Origin: Marivita sp046592965
Lineage (GTDB): Bacteria > Pseudomonadota > Alphaproteobacteria > Rhodobacterales > Rhodobacteraceae
Assembly (NCBI RefSeq): GCF_046592965.1
Contig: NZ_JBISBV010000008.1
Coordinates: forward strand, 62,001 to 126,000
Reading direction: 5' to 3'
DNA length: 64,000 bases
Position 1 is the first letter of the stretch; the number at the start of each line of letters is the position of its first letter. Shown piece by piece: positions 26,060-35,096 of this stretch. A program made the translations under genes and the position numbers. The notes below the pieces were generated by a model. The model saw nothing but the letters and a program-made list of their open reading frames with translations. It was not told the origin of the DNA and searched no databases.

Positions 26060-26989
26060 ATGGACGATATTGACGGCTCGTCTAACGCAGCGCAACGCGC
26101 GCGGGAGATGACAGACAACACGGCGGAGCGCGGAATTCTGACGCGGTTCCGCGATTGGATCGGCGGCACGCCAGACGAGGACGAGGACATCTCAGAGCCT
26201 GAAGTCACGCGCGCAACGGCCCCCATCCACGGAATGATCAACCTGCGCCGGATGCGGGTCGAGGACGTGGCAGTGCCGCGCGCCGACATCGTATCCGTTC
26301 CCGATACCATCACGCAGGATGAACTGGTCAAGGTGTTCCGCGAAAGCGGGCTGACACGACTGCCGGTTTATAGCGGGACACTCGATACACCTGTCGGGAT
26401 GGCGCATATGAAAGACCTTGCGCTGAAGCATGGGTTCAACGGCAAAAGCAACAATTTCGACTTGAAGGAACTGCTGCGGCCACTGCTGTTCGTACCGCCC
26501 TCGATGCCGATCGGGGTGCTTTTGACCAAGATGCAAACCGAACGGCGCCATATGGCGCTGGTGATCGACGAATATGGCGGCGTTGACGGATTGGTCACGA
26601 TCGAAGACCTGATCGAACAGGTGATTGGTGAGATCGAGGATGAACACGATCTCTCGGAGGGGCGAAATTTCACTCGGGAGTCGCCCGGTGTTTACATGGC
26701 CTTTGCGCGCACACCTCTGGAAGAATTCGAGGCTGAGATCGGGATGAACCTGACCGAGCACGAGGATATCGACGGCGAAGAAATCGATACGCTGGGCGGT
26801 CTCGTGTTCATGCTCTCGGGCCATGTGCCGGCACGGGGCGAAGTCGTTCCGCATCCCGAAGGACCGGAATTCGAAGTGATCGACGCCGATCCGCGACGGA
26901 TCAAGCGTATGCGGGTACGCGTCGGTGAAACCGCGGTCGGAGAGCGGTTCCAGACGCGCGAAGACGCCGGGACTCCCGCCGTTTCGTGA
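26060..26989 (+). CDS. CorC/HlyC-type CBS-domain protein
   Basis: Encodes 309 residues with two CBS domains (about 75-205; MRVEDVAVPRADIVSV starts the first, MALVIDEYGGVDGLVTIEDL ends the second) and a C-terminal CorC/HlyC transporter-associated domain (about 225-300). There is no DUF21 membrane part, so it is the soluble CorC type. It is linked to magnesium/cobalt efflux. It precedes lnt in the standard order. Confidence 0.93.
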   Translation: MDDIDGSSNAAQRAREMTDNTAERGILTRFRDWIGGTPDEDEDISEPEVTRATAPIHGMINLRRMRVEDVAVPRADIVSVPDTITQDELVKVFRESGLTRLPVYSGTLDTPVGMAHMKDLALKHGFNGKSNNFDLKELLRPLLFVPPSMPIGVLLTKMQTERRHMALVIDEYGGVDGLVTIEDLIEQVIGEIEDEHDLSEGRNFTRESPGVYMAFARTPLEEFEAEIGMNLTEHEDIDGEEIDTLGGLVFMLSGHVPARGEVVPHPEGPEFEVIDADPRRIKRMRVRVGETAVGERFQTREDAGTPAVS

Positions 26990-27001
26990 TCTAGGGTTGT
27001 G

Positions 27002-28459
27002 ATGGTGATACGGGTTCTGGCCGCATTGGGCCTTGGCGCAGTGTTCGCGCTGGGCCAGCCGCCGTTCGACCTCTGGTGGCTGGCGCTGATCGGATTGATC
27101 GCGCTCTTTATCCTGTGGCCGAGTGATGCTTCGCCAAAGGCCGCCGCTGTGACCGGCTGGTTTTTCGGTGTGGGCTATTTCACCCTTTCGCTGCACTGGA
27201 TTTTAGAACCATTTCAGGTCGATGCGGCCGCGACCGGCTGGATGGCGCCATTTGCGCTTGTCGGACTGGCCGGTGGCCTGGCGCTGCTTTGGTCGGCGGC
27301 GTTCTGGGGCGGACGCAGGTTAGGGTCCGGTCCCATTTCGATAGCGCTCTGCTGGACGCTGATGGAATTGGCGCGGGCCTATGTCTTGACCGGGTTCCCC
27401 TGGGGTTTGGTCGGTTATCTCTGGGCTCCGACTCCCGTGGCACAATGGCACGCGGTTATCGGACCGCATGGTGTAACATTCGCGACGCTGGTTTTTGCCG
27501 CTCTGGCGGCGCGGGCGATTGTCTTGCGCAAGTGGTTTGCAGGTGCTGCGGCACTGGCTTTCGGCGCGTGGTTCGGCGGTGCCTGGCTGATGCCGCCAGA
27601 ACAAGATCTGACAGAACGGCCCGTCGTGCGCCTGGTGCAGCCGAATGCGCCGCAGACGCAGAAATGGGATCCCGATTACATTCCCATCTTCTTTGACCGG
27701 CAAATCGATTTCACGGCTCAGTTGCCGCCGCCCGATCTGATTGTCTGGCCCGAAACATCGGTGCCGAATTTGCTGCAAAACGCCGACTATGCGCTCGACG
27801 TCATCGCGGATGCGGCGGCGGGCACACCGGTCGTGCTGGGCATCCAGCGCGAGGAGCAGGGGCGATATTACAATTCGCTGGTGAGGCTGGACGGGGACGG
27901 CGTCGTAAGCGACATCTACGACAAGCATCATCTTGTTCCCTTTGGCGAATACATGCCTCTCGCCGGGATATTTGCAAAGTTCAATATTCTCGGTCTGGCT
28001 GCGCGCGCCAACGCCGGGTATTCACCGGGGTCCGGCCCGGCTTTGGTCGATCTCGGGGTGTTGGGACAGGCGTTGCCGCTGATTTGTTATGAGGCCGTGT
28101 TTCCGCAGGATGCGATCGGCACCCAATCGCGGCCTTCGGTTTTGTTGCAGATCACCAACGACGCCTGGTTCGGGACCTATGCCGGACCGCAGCAACATCT
28201 GAGCCAGGCGCGGCTGCGCGCCATTGAACAGGGGCTGCCGCTGATCCGTGTGGCCAATACCGGCATCTCGGCGGTCATCGACCCGGCGGGCCGGATCATC
28301 GATGCGATTGCATTGGGGCGCGCTGGCTTCATCGACGTCCCGGTGCCCGACGCCATCGCGCCCACACCATACAGCCGAACGGGCGATTGGGGTGCGGTTC
28401 TGGTGCTTTTGGTGGCTTTCGCAGCCCTGATCGCCGCCAAACGGCGCGCGCCCCATTGA
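27002..28459 (+). CDS. lnt: Apolipoprotein N-acyltransferase Lnt
   Basis: Encodes 485 residues: six to seven N-terminal membrane helices (to about 200), then a nitrilase-fold periplasmic domain and a last membrane helix. The catalytic triad lies in WPETSVPN (Glu), DKHHLVPFGEYMP (Lys) and LICYEAVFP (Cys). It adds the third acyl chain to lipoproteins. The start is uncertain within two codons: GTG 26999 is in frame just upstream of ATG 27002. Confidence 0.94.
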   Translation: MVIRVLAALGLGAVFALGQPPFDLWWLALIGLIALFILWPSDASPKAAAVTGWFFGVGYFTLSLHWILEPFQVDAAATGWMAPFALVGLAGGLALLWSAAFWGGRRLGSGPISIALCWTLMELARAYVLTGFPWGLVGYLWAPTPVAQWHAVIGPHGVTFATLVFAALAARAIVLRKWFAGAAALAFGAWFGGAWLMPPEQDLTERPVVRLVQPNAPQTQKWDPDYIPIFFDRQIDFTAQLPPPDLIVWPETSVPNLLQNADYALDVIADAAAGTPVVLGIQREEQGRYYNSLVRLDGDGVVSDIYDKHHLVPFGEYMPLAGIFAKFNILGLAARANAGYSPGSGPALVDLGVLGQALPLICYEAVFPQDAIGTQSRPSVLLQITNDAWFGTYAGPQQHLSQARLRAIEQGLPLIRVANTGISAVIDPAGRIIDAIALGRAGFIDVPVPDAIAPTPYSRTGDWGAVLVLLVAFAALIAAKRRAPH

Positions 28460-28497
28460 CCCTTTGACATCAGGCGCGTAACGCGAGGCATCATATC

Positions 28498-28542
28498 CCG
28501 TCACAACGGCTTCCTGACGTGACGGCAGACCCTATTGGAGCA
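28498..28542 (+). ncRNA. SAM/SAH riboswitch upstream of metK
   Basis: The hairpin CCGTCAC (28498-28504) pairs with GTGACGG (28519-28525). The loop segment GCTTC (28509-28513) pairs with GGAGC (28537-28541), forming an H-type pseudoknot that covers the metK ribosome site TTGGAG. The core ACAACGGCTTCCTG and ATTGGAGCA agree with the SAM/SAH class described from Rhodobacterales metK leaders. Ligand binding is expected to hide the Shine-Dalgarno sequence and lower translation. Confidence 0.93.
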
Positions 28543-28545
28543 ATC

Positions 28546-29727
28546 ATGTCCCGAAAGAACTATATCTTCACCTCGGAATCCGTTTCCGAGGGGCACCCCG
28601 ATAAGGTGTGCGACCGTATCTCGGACGCCGTGCTTGACGCGTTCTTGACAGAAGAACCCGAAGCACGGGTGGCGTGCGAAACCTTTGCCACCACCAACCG
28701 CGTGGTGATCGGAGGTGAGGTGGGATTGGCCGACGAGGACAAGCTGGCCGCCTATCTCGATCGCGTTCCCGCCATCGCGCGCGCCTGCATCAAGGATATC
28801 GGCTACGAACAGGACAAGTTCCATCACGCAACCTGCGAAATCACCAACCTTTTGCACGCGCAATCTGCCCATATCGCGCAAGGTGTGAACGCCAGCGGTG
28901 ACAAGGACGAAGGGGCAGGCGATCAGGGCATCATGTTTGGCTACGCCACCAACGAGACCGATGCGTTTATGCCCGCGCCGATCCAGTATGCCCATGCGAT
29001 TCTGCGGCGCTTGGCCGAAGTGCGCAAATCGGGTGCAGAGCCATTGCTGCGTCCGGACGCCAAATCCCAGATCTCGGTGCGGTACGAAAACGGCATACCG
29101 GTCGGCGTGACATCGATCGTGCTGTCGACCCAACACGCCGATGCGAGCCAAAGCTCTCAAGACATCCGCGACATCGTCGAGCCATATGTTCTGGAGGTCT
29201 TGCCGGATGGCTGGATCAGCGCCGACACCGAGTGGTGGGTGAATCCCACCGGCACCTTCGTCATCGGTGGCCCGGATGGGGATGCCGGCCTGACGGGGCG
29301 CAAGATCATTGTGGATACCTATGGCGGTGCGGCGCCACACGGCGGCGGCGCGTTTTCCGGCAAGGATCCGACCAAGGTCGATCGCTCCGCAGCCTATGCC
29401 GCGCGCTACCTCGCCAAGAACGTGGTGGCGGCGGGCATGGCCGACAAATGTACGATCCAGCTCAGCTATGCAATCGGCGTGTCCAAACCGTTGTCGATCT
29501 ATGCCGATTGCCATGGCACCGGCGACGTTCGACCGGCTGAAATTGAAGCCGCGATTCCCAAGGTGATGGATCTCACACCGCGTGGCATCCGGACGCATCT
29601 GGCGCTCAACCGTCCGATCTACGAGCGCACCGCAGCTTATGGTCATTTCGGGCGTGCACCTGATGCCGATGGCGGGTTCAGCTGGGAACGGACCGATCTT
29701 GTCGAGGCGCTGAAAAGCGCGATCTGA
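28546..29727 (+). CDS. metK: S-adenosylmethionine synthetase MetK
   Basis: Encodes 393 residues from ATG 28546 (MSRKNYIFTSESVSEGHPDK), just behind the riboswitch-embedded TTGGAG. Motifs include GHPDK, GAGDQGIMFGYA and GGGAFSGKDPTKVDRS. It makes SAM from methionine and ATP. A start nine codons upstream would sit within the riboswitch and is rejected. Expression is probably controlled at translation by the SAM/SAH riboswitch. Confidence 0.98.
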   Translation: MSRKNYIFTSESVSEGHPDKVCDRISDAVLDAFLTEEPEARVACETFATTNRVVIGGEVGLADEDKLAAYLDRVPAIARACIKDIGYEQDKFHHATCEITNLLHAQSAHIAQGVNASGDKDEGAGDQGIMFGYATNETDAFMPAPIQYAHAILRRLAEVRKSGAEPLLRPDAKSQISVRYENGIPVGVTSIVLSTQHADASQSSQDIRDIVEPYVLEVLPDGWISADTEWWVNPTGTFVIGGPDGDAGLTGRKIIVDTYGGAAPHGGGAFSGKDPTKVDRSAAYAARYLAKNVVAAGMADKCTIQLSYAIGVSKPLSIYADCHGTGDVRPAEIEAAIPKVMDLTPRGIRTHLALNRPIYERTAAYGHFGRAPDADGGFSWERTDLVEALKSAI

Positions 29728-29751
29728 CGGGTCTGACGTGTCAATTTTCTC

Positions 29752-29779
29752 AAAAGCCGTCCGTCGGGGCGGCTTTTTT
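29752..29779 (+). terminator. Intrinsic terminator after metK
   Basis: A stem of eleven pairs (29752-29762 with 29767-29777, one G-T pair, loop GTCG) runs straight into a run of six T. It lies 25 bases after the metK stop. Confidence 0.9.
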
Positions 29780-29861
29780 GCTATGCGGGTTGGGGAATGG
29801 TAAGTCTTATGGACGGTAGGGTCAGAAATGACTCGGGAAACCTTTCCGGGAGGATGCGGCG

Positions 29862-30452
29862 ATGAAAATAATTCGATTGATGGTTGTCTTGGTGGGGTTT
29901 GCGACACCGGCACTTGCCGAAACGCAGGTCCGGATCACCAAGGACATCGCGTCTGTCACGGTCGAGACACGAAGCGGGCCGGTGGAGATATCGCGCATTC
30001 AGGATAGCGACCACGAAGTGTCGGGCGAGTGGGCGCGCACCTCCCGGCCATGTCCGGAATTTTGCATCCAGCCAATCAGTCCGGCGCCCGGGGTGACCAC
30101 GATCGGGGAATTGGAGCTGATCGCGATGTTACAAGACCCCGAAGCCGTTGTGGTGGACAGTCGGACACCCGACTGGTTTCAGGGCGGCACAATCCCGGGT
30201 GCGGTCAACATCCCCTACACCTACGTTCTTGACGAACTCGGGCAAATGGGATGCGAGCCCGATTTCGACGGCTGGGATTGTTCGGATGCCAAACGTGTCG
30301 CGCTATTCTGCAACGGCATTTGGTGTGGTCAATCGCCGACCGCGATCGGCAACATGATCGAAGCAGGGTTTCCGGTGGATCGTATCTTTTACTATCGCGG
30401 CGGAATGCAGGTTTGGCGTATGCTGGGACTGACCGTCACCGGTGGCGAATGA
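29862..30452 (+). CDS. Periplasmic rhodanese-like protein
   Basis: Encodes 196 residues with a Sec signal peptide ending TPALA-ETQ. A CPEFCIQP motif sits near residue 65, and the rhodanese domain follows (about 80-195), with DSRTPDWFQGGTIPGAVNIPY and the active loop FCNGIWCGQSP. The loop holds two Cys residues five apart; the first is at the usual sulfur-carrying position. It is likely a sulfurtransferase or sulfur carrier in the periplasm. The gene has its own promoter region after the metK terminator. Confidence 0.85.
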   Translation: MKIIRLMVVLVGFATPALAETQVRITKDIASVTVETRSGPVEISRIQDSDHEVSGEWARTSRPCPEFCIQPISPAPGVTTIGELELIAMLQDPEAVVVDSRTPDWFQGGTIPGAVNIPYTYVLDELGQMGCEPDFDGWDCSDAKRVALFCNGIWCGQSPTAIGNMIEAGFPVDRIFYYRGGMQVWRMLGLTVTGGE

Positions 30453-30491
30453 AGATTGCAGCCCAAGGTGCACCACGCTAAACCGCGCGCC

Positions 30492-31208
30492 ATGACGGAT
30501 ACCAAGCACCCCTCCGGCGCGCCGTGGCGCAACTTTTATGGCCGTTTCAAAGGCAAGACCCTGCGCAAATCGCAAGAGATTGTTCTGGACGAGGATCTGG
30601 CCAAACTCAGCCCCGGCGCGGTGACGTGGGAGGAAAATCCCGACCGCAATCCTCTTGATCTGATGACGCTGTTTGGCGGTAAACCGGTATGGCTCGAGAT
30701 CGGGTTTGGCGGTGGAGAACATCTTGTGCATCAGGCACAACAGAACCCGGATGTCGGCATCATCGGCTGCGAGCCCTTCATCAACGGTGTGGCGATGCTT
30801 TTGGCCAAGGTGCGCGATGCCGGGGTGACAAACCTGCGGGTGTTTCCCGGTGACGCGCGCGACATGTTTGACGTGTTGCCGACAGGCTCGATTGACAAGG
30901 CATTCCTGCTTTATCCCGATCCCTGGCCCAAGAAACGGCATCACCGGCGACGGTTCGTGACGCCCGAACATCTTGATCCGCTGGCATCGGTGATGGCTCC
31001 GGGGGCAGAGTTTCGGGTGGCAACCGACATCCCCGATTACGTTCGTCAAACGATGATCGAAGTGCCAAGGGCCGGCTTTGAATGGTTGGCGGAAACGCCC
31101 GCTGACTGGCGCGTGGCGTGGGATGACTGGATCTCCACGCGGTATGAGAAAAAGGCTCTGCGCGAGGGTCGCGTTCCGCATTACATGACTTTCAGGAAAT
31201 CGGAATAA
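30492..31208 (+). CDS. trmB: tRNA (guanine-N7-)-methyltransferase TrmB
   Basis: Encodes 238 residues from ATG 30492 (MTDTKHPSGAPWRN). SAM-binding motif EIGFGGGEHLV, the IGCEPF strand end, and the family signature DPWPKKRHHRRRF are present. It methylates G46 of tRNA. Its stop overlaps the cmk ATG by one base. A start 12 codons upstream is open but lacks a ribosome site. Confidence 0.96.
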   Translation: MTDTKHPSGAPWRNFYGRFKGKTLRKSQEIVLDEDLAKLSPGAVTWEENPDRNPLDLMTLFGGKPVWLEIGFGGGEHLVHQAQQNPDVGIIGCEPFINGVAMLLAKVRDAGVTNLRVFPGDARDMFDVLPTGSIDKAFLLYPDPWPKKRHHRRRFVTPEHLDPLASVMAPGAEFRVATDIPDYVRQTMIEVPRAGFEWLAETPADWRVAWDDWISTRYEKKALREGRVPHYMTFRKSE

Positions 31209-31816
31209 TGGCGGCGTTCACGATTGCCATTGATGGGCCTGCCGCTGCCGGAAAGGGAACCATCAGCAAGGCCGTGGCTGCGCATTTTGGTGCCGCACAT
31301 CTGGATACGGGATTGCTCTACCGGGCCGTTGGCGCGCGGATGCTGGCCGGTGAAACACCAGGTGCAGCCGCGCAGGCATTGCAGGCGGAGGATCTTGAAA
31401 ACTCCGCGTTGCGCAGTGCCGAGGTGGCGCAGGCGGCGTCTGAAGTTGCTGTTCTGCCGGAAGTGCGCGCCGCGCTGCTGACGTTTCAGCGCGAGTTTGC
31501 GCGCCGGGACGGCGGTGCGGTGCTTGACGGGCGCGATATCGGAACGGTGATCTGTCCCAATGCCGAGGCCAAGCTTTTTGTCACCGCCAACGCGGAAGTG
31601 CGTGCCCGAAGACGGTTCGCCGAATTGCAGGAACGCGGCGCATCGACCGACTTCGCGCGGGTGCTTGCGGATGTCAAAGCCCGCGACCACCGCGACTCGA
31701 CACGCGCCGACGCGCCGCTGAAGGCTGCCGCTGACTCGGTTGTCATCGATACGTCCGATATGGATATCGACGCGGCCGTTGCGGCAGCGATCGAGGCTGT
31801 TCAAGCGCGACTTTAG
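31208..31816 (+). CDS. cmk: Cytidylate kinase Cmk
   Basis: Encodes 202 residues with P-loop GPAAAGKGT at 9-17, the LDTGLLYRAVG segment, and LDGRDIGTVICPNA. It phosphorylates CMP and dCMP. It precedes rpsA, as in many proteobacteria, and overlaps trmB by one base. Confidence 0.96.
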   Translation: MAAFTIAIDGPAAAGKGTISKAVAAHFGAAHLDTGLLYRAVGARMLAGETPGAAAQALQAEDLENSALRSAEVAQAASEVAVLPEVRAALLTFQREFARRDGGAVLDGRDIGTVICPNAEAKLFVTANAEVRARRRFAELQERGASTDFARVLADVKARDHRDSTRADAPLKAAADSVVIDTSDMDIDAAVAAAIEAVQARL

Positions 31817-31926
31817 CGCACAGACTGCGCGAAGGCCTGCCGGGATTTGTCGGCGGCACGCGTATAGGCTTGAACCCGCGCGCGACACGCGGTATAGCCC
31901 GCGCGTCGTAGAAAGGCATGAAATGC

Positions 31927-31979
31927 CGCAAGACAAGATCGGGCAGGGGTCGGCAATCACCGGCCCTTCTTGTTTTGCG
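31927..31979 (+). terminator. Structured leader: terminator or attenuator between cmk and rpsA
   Basis: An apical stem GGGTCGG (31947-31953) pairs with CCGGCCC (31960-31966) around loop CAATCA. A lower stem CGCAAGACAAG (31927-31937) pairs with CTTGTTTTGCG (31969-31979) with one G-T pair. The T-rich 3' strand after the GC-rich hairpin gives an intrinsic-terminator look. It lies 102 bases before the rpsA ATG, so it may end cmk transcription, attenuate rpsA, or serve as an S1 leader. Confidence 0.6.
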
Positions 31980-32081
31980 ACAGCCTTGACCAACCTGTTT
32001 CGCCCAAGGCGGACATCAACCCAGACCGGCGGAGACAACCGCACGGCCAGTTAAATGACTCGTAAAGGAAAAAGACGCCAC

Positions 32082-33764
32082 ATGGCTCAGAACGTATCTA
32101 TGGAAGACTTCGAGGCAATGCTCAACGAGAGCCTCGAAATGGACACACCCGATGAAGGGTCTGTCGTCAAAGGCAAGGTCATCGCTGTCGAAGCGGGCCA
32201 GGCCATTATCGATGTTGGCTACAAGATGGAAGGCCGCGTCGATCTCAAGGAATTTGCAAACCCCGGCGAAGCGCCCGACATTTCTGTCGGTGACGAGGTC
32301 GAAGTGTATTTGCGCTCTGCTGAAAACTCGCGCGGCGAAGCGGTCATCTCCCGCGAAATGGCCCGTCGCGAGGAAGCATGGGATCGTCTTGAAAAAGCCT
32401 ATGCCGACGACGCGCGTGTCGAAGGCGCGATCTTTGGTCGTGTCAAAGGCGGCTTCACTGTTGATCTGGGCGGCGCTGTTGCGTTCCTGCCCGGTTCTCA
32501 GGTTGATGTCCGCCCCGTGCGCGATGCAGGCCCGCTCATGGGTCTCAAGCAGCCGTTCCAGATCCTCAAGATGGACCGCCGCCGTGGCAACATCGTTGTG
32601 TCGCGCCGTGCGATCCTCGAAGAGAGCCGTGCCGAGCAGCGCGCCGAAGTTATCGGCAACCTCACCGAAGGTCAGGCTGTTGACGGCGTGGTCAAGAACA
32701 TCACCGAATACGGCGCGTTTGTCGATCTGGGTGGCGTTGACGGCCTGTTGCACGTGACCGATATGGCCTGGCGCCGTGTGAACCACCCGTCGGAAATCCT
32801 TGCCATCGGCGAGACCGTCAAGGTTCAGGTCATCAAGATCAACAAGGAAACGCACCGTATTTCCCTCGGTATGAAGCAGTTGCAGGAAGATCCGTGGGAT
32901 CTGGTTGCTGCCAAGTATCCGCTGGAATCCACGCATACAGGTCGCGTGACCAACATCACCGATTACGGCGCATTTGTTGAGCTGGAGCCGGGTGTCGAAG
33001 GTCTTGTCCACGTCTCCGAGATGAGCTGGACCAAGAAGAACGTGCATCCTGGTAAGATCGTGTCCACCTCGCAAGAGGTTGAGGTCATGGTTCTCGAGAT
33101 CGATCAGGCGAAACGACGTGTCAGCCTTGGTCTCAAGCAGACCATGCGCAACCCGTGGGAAGTGTTTGCAGAAACACACCCCGAGGGCACCGAGGTCGAA
33201 GGCGAAGTCAAGAACATCACCGAATTCGGTCTGTTCGTCGGCCTCGACGGCGACATCGACGGCATGGTTCACCTCTCCGACCTGTCATGGGACGAGCGTG
33301 GCGAAGACGCGATCCAGAGCTACCACAAGAACGACGTGGTTCAGGCCGTTGTCACCGAAGTCGATGTCGAGAAAGAGCGTATCTCGCTGTCGATCAAGGC
33401 GCTGGGTGGCGACAAGTTCGCCGAAGCGGTTGGCGGCACTAAGCGCGGTTCGATCATCACCGTTCAGGTCACCTCCATCGAAGATGGCGGGATCGAAGTG
33501 GAATATGAGGGCATGAAGTCCTTCATCCGCCGCTCAGATCTTTCGCGTGACCGTGCAGAGCAGCGCCCCGAGCGTTTCAATGTCGGTGACAAGGTCGATG
33601 TCCGCGTGACCAACGTGGACAGCAAGACCCGCCGTCTGGGCCTGTCGATCAAGGCGCGCGAGATTGCCGAAGAAAAAGAGGCGGTACAGCAGTACGGTTC
33701 CTCGGACTCCGGTGCATCGCTCGGCGATATCCTTGGTGCGGCGCTCAAGGGCGACGACGACTGA
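32082..33764 (+). CDS. rpsA: 30S ribosomal protein S1 (bS1)
   Basis: Encodes 560 residues from ATG 32082 (MAQNVSMEDFEAML). It has six S1 RNA-binding domains in tandem; the third and fourth begin GQAVDGVVKNITEYGAFVDLG (family style) and THTGRVTNITDYGAFVEL. S1 brings mRNA to the 30S subunit. It is preceded by a structured leader and followed by a strong terminator. Confidence 0.98.
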   Translation: MAQNVSMEDFEAMLNESLEMDTPDEGSVVKGKVIAVEAGQAIIDVGYKMEGRVDLKEFANPGEAPDISVGDEVEVYLRSAENSRGEAVISREMARREEAWDRLEKAYADDARVEGAIFGRVKGGFTVDLGGAVAFLPGSQVDVRPVRDAGPLMGLKQPFQILKMDRRRGNIVVSRRAILEESRAEQRAEVIGNLTEGQAVDGVVKNITEYGAFVDLGGVDGLLHVTDMAWRRVNHPSEILAIGETVKVQVIKINKETHRISLGMKQLQEDPWDLVAAKYPLESTHTGRVTNITDYGAFVELEPGVEGLVHVSEMSWTKKNVHPGKIVSTSQEVEVMVLEIDQAKRRVSLGLKQTMRNPWEVFAETHPEGTEVEGEVKNITEFGLFVGLDGDIDGMVHLSDLSWDERGEDAIQSYHKNDVVQAVVTEVDVEKERISLSIKALGGDKFAEAVGGTKRGSIITVQVTSIEDGGIEVEYEGMKSFIRRSDLSRDRAEQRPERFNVGDKVDVRVTNVDSKTRRLGLSIKAREIAEEKEAVQQYGSSDSGASLGDILGAALKGDDD

Positions 33765-33790
33765 TCGAACTCGACAGTCTGAACATGTTA

Positions 33791-33825
33791 AACCCCCGCA
33801 TCCGATGGTGCGGGGGTTTTCTTTT
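33791..33825 (+). terminator. Intrinsic terminator after rpsA
   Basis: A perfect ten-pair stem AACCCCCGCA (33791-33800) with TGCGGGGGTT (33809-33818), loop of eight, followed by TTCTTTT. It lies 26 bases after the rpsA stop. Confidence 0.95.
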
Positions 33826-33902
33826 GAGCGTCGTTTGTTTGGCGGGATTGCGTCGAAACCCTGAACCGCTCCAGTCTCGCATTGTGCTTGGTCGAGCTTC
33901 GC

Positions 33903-33934
33903 CGCAGAATGGCGGAAAAACGCAGAATGGCGGA
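33903..33934. repeat. Direct repeat of CGCAGAATGGCGGA, two copies
   Basis: Two identical 14-base copies (33903-33916 and 33921-33934), separated by AAAA, lie directly before the transglycosylase start. The second copy supplies the GGAG ribosome site of that gene. Confidence 0.6.
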
Positions 33935-33942
33935 GCAGAGTG

Positions 33943-35088
33943 ATGCGGATGGATCGACGAATTTTCGGACTTGGACTTTTGAGTGTCGGCCTTTCAGGCT
34001 GTTCCAACGGTCTGGCGCGCGGCGTATCAGCCCGCGGCCCCAGCGATCTACCGGCAGATTTGCGTCCGGTGCCAAACCCGGCTTACGATCAATGGGTGCT
34101 CGCCTTCCAAAACCGTGCGGCCTCGCAAGGGATATCGCAAGACACTCTGAGAGCAGCGTTTCGCGGCGCGGGATATTTGCCCGGCGTCGTGACGCGGGAT
34201 CGCAACCAGACCGAATTCAAGCGCTCGCTTGAGGATTACCTGTCGATCGCTACGTCCGATGAACGCGTGCAAAAGGGAAGGGCGGCGTTCGCGCGCCATA
34301 ACGGCACATTGCGCGCTCTTGAGGAGCAGTATGGTGTGGATGCCCGCATCATCACGGCAATCTGGGGGCTTGAGAGCTTTTACGGAGAACGGCGCGGACA
34401 GGTGCCGGTGATCTCGGCCACCTCGACCTTGGCCTTTGACGGGCGGCGCGGTCAGTTCTTTGAAAAACAGCTGATCGCGGCTTTGCGCATCTTGCAGAAC
34501 GGCGACACCACACCGGCGCGCATGACCGGCAGCTGGGCCGGTGCGATGGGACACACACAGTTCATTCCAACGTCGTACTTGCAGTTTGCCGTCGACTACA
34601 CCGGGGACGGGCGGAGGGATATCTGGTCCGACGATCCAAGCGACGCGCTGGCGTCGGCCGCGGCCTATCTCAAGCGCAAAGGCTGGACGCGCGGCGTGCC
34701 TTGGGGTGGCGAAGTCGGCAGCATTGCTGCCTCGGGCTCTGTCATTCAGCCCCAAGCCGGCGGGCCGCGATTTGTGACAACCGGCAATTTCAGGGTGATT
34801 AAGAGCTACAACAATTCGGATGCCTACGCGATCGGCGTTGGACATCTGGCCGACCGGATTGGCGGCGGTGGACCGTTGCGCGCCAGTTTCCCGCCGGATG
34901 CCAACGGTCTCACCAAAGACGACCGGATCGCCCTCCAGCAACGTCTGACCGCGCGCGGCTTCGACACCGGCGGCGCGGATGGCGTCATCGGAGCAAATAC
35001 CGAAGCCGCGATCCGGGCTTACGAGGCGCGGCGTGGTCTGCCGGTCACCGGGACACCGTCACAAGCGCTGTTGCAGTCTTTGAGATAG
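33943..35088 (+). CDS. Lytic murein transglycosylase (MltB type) lipoprotein with peptidoglycan-binding domain
   Basis: Encodes 381 residues from ATG 33943, seven bases behind GGAG. A lipobox VGLSGC near residue 20 marks a lipoprotein. The SLT_2/MltB catalytic domain (about 45-305) has the catalytic Glu in AIWGLESFYGE and the family motif GSWAGAMGHTQFIPTSYL. A PG_binding_1 domain closes the protein (about 320-380; LQQRLTARGFDTGGADG). It cleaves peptidoglycan strands to 1,6-anhydro products at the outer membrane. Confidence 0.92.
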   Translation: MRMDRRIFGLGLLSVGLSGCSNGLARGVSARGPSDLPADLRPVPNPAYDQWVLAFQNRAASQGISQDTLRAAFRGAGYLPGVVTRDRNQTEFKRSLEDYLSIATSDERVQKGRAAFARHNGTLRALEEQYGVDARIITAIWGLESFYGERRGQVPVISATSTLAFDGRRGQFFEKQLIAALRILQNGDTTPARMTGSWAGAMGHTQFIPTSYLQFAVDYTGDGRRDIWSDDPSDALASAAAYLKRKGWTRGVPWGGEVGSIAASGSVIQPQAGGPRFVTTGNFRVIKSYNNSDAYAIGVGHLADRIGGGGPLRASFPPDANGLTKDDRIALQQRLTARGFDTGGADGVIGANTEAAIRAYEARRGLPVTGTPSQALLQSLR

Positions 35089-35096
35089 GGCGCTTT

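Noticed and set aside
28501..29913. Open frame of 470 codons on the minus strand
   Set aside because: Antisense to metK and its riboswitch; no recognisable domain.
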